Positions 57,219 to 64,000 of a stretch of DNA of 64,000 nt are shown piece after piece (the stretch's first letter is position 1; each line of letters begins with the position of its first letter). The translations under genes and the position numbers were made by a program. The stretch spans positions 85,324,497 to 85,388,496 of the forward strand of contig OW799234.1 in the NCBI GenBank assembly GCA_941918925.1. Reading direction: 5' to 3'. The notes beneath the pieces are model-generated. The model worked only from the letters and a program-made list of their open reading frames with translations. It was not told the DNA's origin and did not search any database. The stretch is from Phyto melanocephala (taxonomy: Eukaryota; Arthropoda; Insecta; Diptera; Rhinophoridae).

Positions 57219-58830
57219 TGGTGCTACAAGCCATATGTGTTCAGACCGTAAGTTATTTAGTACATTTGAAGATAATAATGAAATTATAACATTAGCTGAC
57301 CAAAAATCTATAACTGCAACTGGAAAGGGTATTGTTACTATAAAAGTTGATGGAGATGATATTGAACTGAAGGATGTATTATACTCTTCAAATTTAAAAT
57401 GTAACTTTATGTCAATTAGCAAAGTTGTTGAATACGGTGGATCAATTCATTTTAATAAAAAGGGAGCTTTTCTAAAGGATAAAAACAGAAATTTGATTAT
57501 ACATGCTAAATTAAAAAATAATTTATTTGTGTTTAATAGTGATGATTCCAAGGAACAATTGAATGCAATGTGCAGTAGTAATGAAATTTGGCATAGGAGA
57601 TTTGGTCATCTTAATTATCCAAGTTTACAAGAATTGTGTAATAAAGAAATGGTAAATGGTTTATTTTTGAAAAAAGAAATTCAAAATAAGTGTAAAATAT
57701 GTATGGTGGCAAAAATTCACAAAGCGTTTTTCCCAATACAAAGTGAAAACAAATCCTATGAAGTTCTAGATTTGATTCATACCGATTTATGTGGTCCGAT
57801 GAATGTGGAATCCCTTGGAGGTTCAAAATATTTTTTATCATTTATAGATGATAAATCAAGAAGAGTTTGGATATATTTTCTCAAACGAAAAAGTGAAGTG
57901 TTTGAAAAATTCAAAATATTTAAGAGTATGGTAGAACGTCAAACTGGTCGTCAAATAAAGGCAATGCGAAGTGATAATGGTGGAGAATTTATTAACAATC
58001 AATTGAAACAATATTTAGAAGAATGTGGTATTCAACGTCAACTTACAGTTCCTTATACGCCTCAACAAAATGGAGTCGCAGAAAGATATAACCGAACTCT
58101 GGTGGAAATGGCACGTTGTTTGCTGATAGATTCCTCGCTTGATCACAAATTATGGGCTGAAGCTATAGCAACAGCAGCTTATTTGAGAAATAGATGTCCA
58201 ACCAAAAGTTTAAGAAACCAAACTCCTCATGAAGTCTGGACTGGTCGAAAACCTAACGTTAAGCATCTAAAAGTATTTGGTTCAACTGCTGTCGCATTAG
58301 ATAATAAACGAAAAGGCAAGTTTGATAAAAAAGGATCACTTTTAAGAATGGTGGGTTATTCTCTTGTATCAAAGGCTTATAGATTATACGACACGGAAAC
58401 AAATAGTGTCATTGAACGTCGAGATGTATTATTTGATGAACATTGTTTACCAGACACAAAAGCAAACACTTCAAGTAAAGATTTTATTACTTTTGATGAT
58501 ATTATTAACACAAAAGAAAATCCTAAAAAACAAATTGATGCAGCAATAACAGAAGAAAGTGAAATAGAAATTTTTCCTGAAAATGATACTGGAGACATGT
58601 GTTCAGAAGATTTTTATGATATGGAAGATTTTAATGGATTTACATCTCCTGTTGAGTATGATTTTGGAGAAATGAGTAATCCTACTCGCAGACCTGGAAG
58701 ACCAAAAGTTGTGAGAACTGGCAAGCCAGGACGTCCAAGAAAAATTCCAAATTTACTAAATAATGTGGTGGAGAATGAGGTTCCTAATACAGTAGAAGAA
58801 GCATTATCTAGTAAAAACTGTGATAAGTAG
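57219..58830 (+). pseudogene. Copia protease and integrase, RT deleted
   Basis: The frame carries the aspartic protease (DSGATSH just before 57235), then the integrase HHCC zinc domain (HRRFGHLNYPSLQELC; CKIC at about residues 155-158 of the 531-codon ORF) and the catalytic core with Asp in HTDLCGPM, Asp in MRSDNGGEF and Glu in QQNGVAERYNR. A basic RPGRPK tract follows, and the frame reaches the usual start of the RT domain (TVEEALSSKN) before a deletion. The DDE triad is intact. No reverse transcriptase is present. Confidence 0.88.
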
Positions 58831-59158
58831 CACAGAAGCTGAATACGTATCAATATCGAATGCATCAAAAGAGGCTGTGTATTTGAGAAGGTTATTGCAA
58901 GAGCTTGGTTTTTGGAAAAATGAAAGCGTACTTTTAAATGTCGACAATCAAGGCGCTTTGAAATTGGCAACAAACTCTGTATACCATAATAGGACTAAAC
59001 ATATTGACATTAAATACCATTACATTAGAAATGTTATTCAATCCAAAGATGTAGAATTAAAATATTGTCCAACAGAAAATATGATTGCTGACGTATTTAC
59101 AAAGAATTTACCAAAAACTAAGCATTTGAATTTTGTTAATTTGTTGAATTTAAAATAA
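58826..59158 (+). pseudogene. Copia RNase H C-terminal fragment
   Basis: Begins at STEAEYVSISNASKEAVYLR, the second half of a copia RNase H, with LNVDNQGALKLATN, HNRTKHIDIKYHYIRN and IADVFTKNLPK. It is out of frame with the integrase ORF across the deletion junction at about 58825. Confidence 0.85.
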
Positions 59159-59415
59159 AAATAATTATTATTAAATTTGTAAAAGAATATCCATGTTGAG
59201 GCGGAGTGTTGGAAATGGTAAAACACTATTCCCAAATAACAACATGAATATTTTTAGTATGCATTGAAAAATTAATTTTTATTTTATCATTCATATAAAA
59301 TTATTTTTTCCGACACTTAATAAAAATTAAAACTTTTGTATAAAATATTTTGTGCTAAATATTTTATTGTGAATATTATCAGATAATCTAACACTAACAA
59401 CCTCGATTAACACAT

Positions 59416-60197
59416 ATTTATGGACATTTCCATGAATATGTCAACCACGACTGTAAAAATAAAAATTCTTGAAAGTTTTTCAATTAAAAATTTATAGATA
59501 AAAAAAAACACTCAAATTTTACTATGCGCAGGTATTAAGAGCTTAAATTATGGTAACAACAACACTTAACAAGATTCATTAGAAAAAAAAAAATATAGAG
59601 TCCAATTAGCGGTATTTTTTTTATTTCCCTGGGAAGTTATTTTAATGTCACGTACGTAGTGCAAAAACAGTATTTATCTCTGTCATTCGTATTTGAACAG
59701 TCGCAAGAGTCCCAAAATAAAAGCACCTAATTTAGAATTTAACTTTTTTTCTTAACAGCCCTTTGGCGCTGAGGCCATATATTCTGAATAATTTTGTACT
59801 TGAGTTGTAAATAAATATTAAAGAAAAAAAAAAAAAAAAAAAAATTAATTTTTTTAATAAAATCATTTAAATATTGTTTTCAATTAAGTATATTTCAAAT
59901 ATTTGGTTTAAGTGTAAGAAATTAAAAAAGAAAAAATACCTCCCAAGATTCGCAGATTTTTTCATATTTCCATATATACCTTAAAATCACTTCTGTTTTA
60001 TGTCACGTACGATATATTCTTATTTTTCTGGATATTTAAGGCAACAATGATTTGAGTATAAATATTTTTTTTTAATAAAGTACCCTTTGAATGGAACATA
60101 AAGATCTAACTTTGTTACAGTTACTCGTACTTTTGCAAAACATACTCCACTTTATAGGAGTACAAATGTCACGTACGATAACATGGAAATGCCCATA
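59416..60197. mobile_element. Possible inverted-repeat element with TGTCACGTACG motifs
   Basis: ATGGACATTTCCATG at about 59419 is mirrored at about 60183 (CATGGAAATGCCCAT) with one mismatch. TGTCACGTACG occurs three times inside (about 59647, 60001, 60168). No coding capacity. The short arms keep this tentative. Confidence 0.35.
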
Positions 60198-60699
60198 TAC
60201 TACCTTTTATCACAATAACTACGCAGATGAAGTCGCAGGCACCAGCTACTTTAGAATTTAACTAAATATACGAAAACCCAAAAAAAAAAAATTATAAAAA
60301 TCAACCTACAAATTGAAAAGTGCGTTCCTGGAAAACGATTAAAACAGACATAAGTAGTTTTTTCTTATTGCCACATATTAAGTTCTTCAATATAGAAACT
60401 TACATTTAGCTAAGCCGGTAATCTGATAGTAACTTTGATAGTGCTACGTATGCATTAATTATGCTGTTAAAGCCAACAAAAAAAAAAAAAAGGAAGTGGA
60501 AGAAAAAAGCATATGTTGCAGCTTTTACTGCCAAACTTCCAGTACTACGAATCACCTTCACCTCCGAAACGAAATGGATTTCTCATTTTTAAAGTGGAGA
60601 AAACTCATACAGCAGAACATTAGCGCCACAGCATACTGTTAACGCCAAGCTGAATTTTAGCATTAAAGTATTGTATATACCGTTAACGATAGAAGTACG

Positions 60700-61080
60700 T
60701 TAAATTTTCTTTCAGGAAAGTGGCTTTCTTACAATTCAGTTGACACCGTTACCCACAAGTTTTTAAATTTCCTGGATTTGCTTGAACTATCACCTCGCAA
60801 TTTACGAATTAAATTGGGATCAGTTGTGATTATGCTGCGTATTCATAATCAACTTCGACTAAGCAATAATACGAAACTGGCGGTGGAAAAGCTAATGAAG
60901 AACGTCATCAAGGCCAAGATCATCTTAAAGAAAAATACAGAGGAGAGGATGTCGTGATTCAGCATATAAACCAATTATTCCAACGTGCGTTTGGCCTTTG
61001 CGATGAACATAAATGATATACAAAGCCAGTCGTTTAAACTTGGTCAATTATAGGTCGAGTGCCGACCTACTTAATAAATA
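60700..61080 (+). pseudogene. Helitron/PIF1 helicase C-terminal relic
   Basis: Encodes SPRNLRIKLGSVVIMLRIHN, LRLSNNTKLAVEKLMKNVIK and, after a stop and frameshift, RLAFAMNINDIQSQSF, the order seen at the C-terminus of Helitron-borne PIF1 helicases (motifs V-VI region). It overlaps the end of the relic at 20420-21170 only in the [12 protein letters not shown] block, so the two are separate copies. Confidence 0.7.
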
Positions 61081-61690
61081 ATAACAAGTAAAAGTGCTAA
61101 AAACGCCATCTTTAATTTTTAGCTTTTTTTTAGTAAAACCCTTTAATTTAATAAACATATTAGTGGTATAGAAACTAAAAAAAAAACGATTTTGTTTGTA
61201 AATTTTTAAGATCACGGTTTTTATTTTTTTGCCATTAACGTGTCCAAGAATTATTTAGGAGCTTGAAAAATTTGATATATTAGAAAATATAAATTTTTCC
61301 AAATAATTTTTGTCTTTAACTCTGCGAGTTAGTGACCGATTCGTTCAAAATATCTCTTAAGGTATATCACATACATATGTAGTCATAAGCGTAAATTATC
61401 CCAGGGATGGAAAATTTGAATTTTTGTGGTGAAAATAAGGGGGGAAAAAAGCATTCGTGTTTATTTGCTTATATCTCAGAAAGTTATCGATTATGCTGAT
61501 TTCCAATACCGATCTATTTCTAATATTTTTATACCAAACACGGTTCATGGTGATGTCGGGGGCTTCAAGAAACTGATTTTAACGTTTACATGGACAGACA
61601 AATAATGCTCAATCGACTCCCCTATTCGTAAGCTTTCAGAAAAAATGTATATACTTTATAGGATCGGAAATAATTATTGTAAATCATTTT
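61080..61690 (+). mobile_element. Degenerate TATACCC-family copy
   Basis: Begins AACAAGTAAAAGTGCTA but has lost the palindromic module. It retains GCTTATATCTCAGAAAGTTA, TCGGGGGCTTCAAGAAACTG, AATCGACTCCCCTATTCGTA and TTTATAGGATCGGAAAT. Confidence 0.65.
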
Positions 61691-61789
61691 ACACTTCATA
61701 ATTTTACACTTTCTGCGAAAGGCTCTATATATATATATATGTATATACACATGTAGGGGGAATATCGAAGCAGACCACTTCTATCACGG

Positions 61790-62100
61790 GTCCCTTTTCG
61801 ACCCCCTTCGCTCCTCAGTGATTTTGTGTCCACCGATCAGTATACCTTCAATCACTCAGTCCAGCGCCATAACCAGCGTTTGCTCTGGACTAGGAAAACG
61901 ATTTCACACTGCCGCCGACTAATGATTGTCGACAATCCCCATCGCACAGTCCTTTGTAATCGCCAGCATCTCTCTCAGACTAAGGTCCCCCATCGCACTC
62001 ACACTAAATGTGTGCTTGCCTGTGATCCTTAATCTTCCGCTCGCCAACGCCGGACACTCGCATACTACATGAGCTGCCGTCTCGGCATCCTCTAACAATA
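61790..62100 (-). pseudogene. LINE C-terminal relic (second RNase H-type LINE)
   Basis: On the minus strand a frame reads EDAETAAHVVCECPALASGR then LRITGKHTFSVSAMGDLSLR, the Cys-His cluster and tail common at the C-termini of R1/I-like LINE proteins. It stops near 61928. GC-rich relative to its surroundings. Confidence 0.65.
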
Positions 62101-62219
62101 TGAAAATAATTATCTATGCAGATATTTTATTATTTTTTCATTATATTGAAGTTGTTATACAAAATTAAAAATATTAATTTATTTATTTATAATTAATTAC
62201 ATAAATACAATTTTTGTAA

Positions 62220-63372
62220 CTAATTTGGGAAAAATGGAGTACTAGCTAATTTAAATTTTCTAGAACTGTTTGTCGACTTATTATGTCCTATTTATCTGGC
62301 AGATCTCAATTTGTGGTCAGCAATACTGAGATTTCAGAAAGTTTTAATCTCCACTCTGGGGTTCCCCAGGGTTCTGTTTTAGGTCCGCTTTTGTTTATTT
62401 TATATATTAATGATCTCTCTAACGTTGTAAATTCCTTTAAACGTACCCCTTTCCTTTTCGCTGATGATGTGTTTCTCCTATTTAGAGGAAATAGAAGATT
62501 TAATGAAATATTTGAGAGCAACATAAACTCATGCTGAGAATGCATTAAGCTGTGGACTATTGACAATTTTTAAGCCATTAATACATCAAAGACTAAGGCT
62601 TTCTACTGTTATAATATTCTCTTGCCTCTTTATGCGAGAAAAAGATTAGCATATGCAGTTTTAATGTCTCAAATTTTTTATAGTTTTGAAGTTATCTCTG
62701 GCACTGTTGGTTTTCTTCTTGCTTCTTAAATGCTTGATTAATGCTATTGTTAGATTTGTCTATAATGTTCGCCGACGGGAGCATATTTCTGGTTTCGATA
62801 GAGAGTTTTTAGGATGTTCTTTTAATAAATTTGTATGCATTCGCAATTTGTACTTGTTTTATAAGATTATAAAATATGGGAAACCTTTATCACTACGTAA
62901 TGCGTTTTCTTTTTCTCCTCGTCGTAGGAATCCGCACCTAATTTTCCCTAAAATTCTTAGATCTATATACGCTAGGTCCTTTCTTGTTAGAATTATTAAG
63001 AACTGGAATTGCTTGCCATTGGAATTACGCATTTTTACTCATTCTAATAACGTTTTCAAATTAAAACTTATGAGACATTTTGCTGCTGTCTAATTCTTCT
63101 TTTGAACTGTGGTGATGAGCCTCCCTAACTGGACTATTTTTTTTTTGTATTACTTTTTATATTATTACCTTAATATATGACCTAATGTTTTAATGCTTGG
63201 GGAGCAAATATATGAGACAGTTTGTTATTGAAATTGTAAAATAATGTATATAATGTATAGTATATTATATTTTTATTATAAGGCTATGCTTAGGCGTTTT
63301 CTAACTATGTAATATATTATAATTGGCCTTTGTGCCTTTATATTACGGAATTAAAATAAATAAATAAATTAA
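62220..63372 (+). pseudogene. Truncated, decayed copy of the PHD-type LINE
   Basis: Frames encode reverse-transcriptase motifs similar to those of the LINE ORF2 at 35176: GVPQGSVLGPLLFILYINDL and LFADDVFLLF (62362-62500), then after frameshifts and an internal deletion RREHISGFDREFLGCSF (62775-62825) and RIIKNWNCLPLELRIFTHSN. The 3' end has TAATTGGCCTTTGTGCCTTT, TATATTACGG and an (AATA)n tail at 63354-63372. 5'-truncated. Confidence 0.85.
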
Positions 63373-64000
63373 CAGAAATTGAGACATTTTACTGGTTGCG
63401 TCTATTTTGTCAAATATTTACTTAATGTGAACTTCCTTAAGCCACATTTTCCCTTTTGTATTTAGTATATACCGACAACATTCATTTGCGTATAATTAAT
63501 ATTTTATAAAAACCTAATCACTTCAATGTTGTTACAATATTATTGCTAACATTATATAATCTTTACAAAAATACATATTAAAAAAAACAAGAACATTATT
63601 TTCACTTTTTATACCTAGATGCACAATATTTTAGCGGTATTTTGCAAACTTGATTTTTATTTTCATCTTTTGTAGGTACGAAGTTTTTTCGTATGTGTTT
63701 GTGTATTTTCTTATTTTGTTTATTTTTTTTTATAAGAAAATGCATTAGAAACAAATAGAGAGGACAAAAAGTAGAGATGAAAATAGAGTGAAAAACCCCG
63801 CACGGTCTAGGAGCTCCAAAAATAAACACAAATTTATAGCAAAAGATGTAGGTACAAAAAAAAAACAAAATAAAAAAAGAATCTGTGTACGCAATGAGGC
63901 ACACACACACACAATTATTTTTTACTGAGTTCTTTAGGATTTCTTAAAAACTTGGATCGTTTTTTTTTTATTTTAATAAATAAAAGTTAAATTTAAATGT
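63373..64000. other. Intergenic DNA, nothing recognised
   Basis: AT-rich sequence with a (CA)n run at about 63901-63913. Open frames are biased and not convincing. Confidence 0.4.

Larger units (their letters stand above)
56097..59393 (+). mobile_element. Young copia-like element lacking reverse transcriptase
   Basis: LTRs 56097-56281 and 59207-59393 begin TGTTGGAAATGG and look identical except that the 3' copy ends CTAACA and the 5' copy ends CTAA. CTAAC flanks both sides (56092-56096, 59394-59398), a 5-bp duplication. The primer-binding site GGTTATGGGCCCAG at 56284 matches the initiator-tRNA-Met half-site known from copia. A purine tract (GAGGCGGAG) precedes the 3' LTR. The interior has Gag, protease, integrase and the end of RNase H; reverse transcriptase is deleted near 58825. 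Confidence 0.92.

Overview
The window is strongly AT-rich nuclear DNA from a higher (cyclorrhaphan, probably calyptrate) fly. Evidence: short introns with GTAAGT/AG junctions, insect-type host genes, and a dense mix of fly-type LINE, gypsy, copia, Helitron, MITE and SINE-like sequences. No bacterial, plasmid, CRISPR or rRNA features were seen. The species cannot be fixed from sequence alone.

Five host genes are supported. (1) An XK-related multipass membrane protein, + strand, 5 exons, 3745-5761. (2) A SPAG7-like R3H-domain protein, - strand, single exon, 12325-13182. (3) PIG-A, catalytic subunit of GPI-GlcNAc transferase, - strand, 5 exons spread over 16310-33023. A 14-kb fourth-exon/third-exon intron is packed with transposons. 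(4) Vps50/syndetin, + strand, 11 exons, 39902-48523, with a possible stop-codon readthrough tail to 48604. (5) A TRIC (TMEM38-type) intracellular cation channel, - strand, 3 exons, 53643-54618. In all four spliced genes the exon phases I assigned sum to a multiple of three. The genes are functionally unrelated (membrane lipid scrambling family, RNA-binding-type protein, GPI anchor synthesis, endosome recycling, ER/SR K+ counter-ion channel) and simply neighbour each other.

The rest is mostly mobile DNA. The PIG-A intron holds a solo LTR, a Helitron helicase relic, a young gypsy element with identical-length 530-bp LTRs, copies of a TATACCC-ended repeat, a DDE transposase relic, SINE-like and MITE insertions and tandem repeats. 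Between PIG-A and Vps50 lie a 666-bp tandem duplication and an apparently intact two-ORF LINE with a PHD finger in ORF1. After Vps50 come nested inverted-repeat elements and a LINE RNase H relic. After the TRIC gene come a copia element with near-identical LTRs but no reverse transcriptase, another Helitron helicase relic and two LINE relics.

The most notable items are: the Vps50 TAG-C readthrough candidate; two young LTR elements of different superfamilies that both lack reverse transcriptase; a perfect 59-bp-arm hairpin; a candidate SINE family with clear target-site duplications; and arrays of a ~39-bp AT-rich repeat carried by an unrecognised element family. No clearly new multi-gene system was found.
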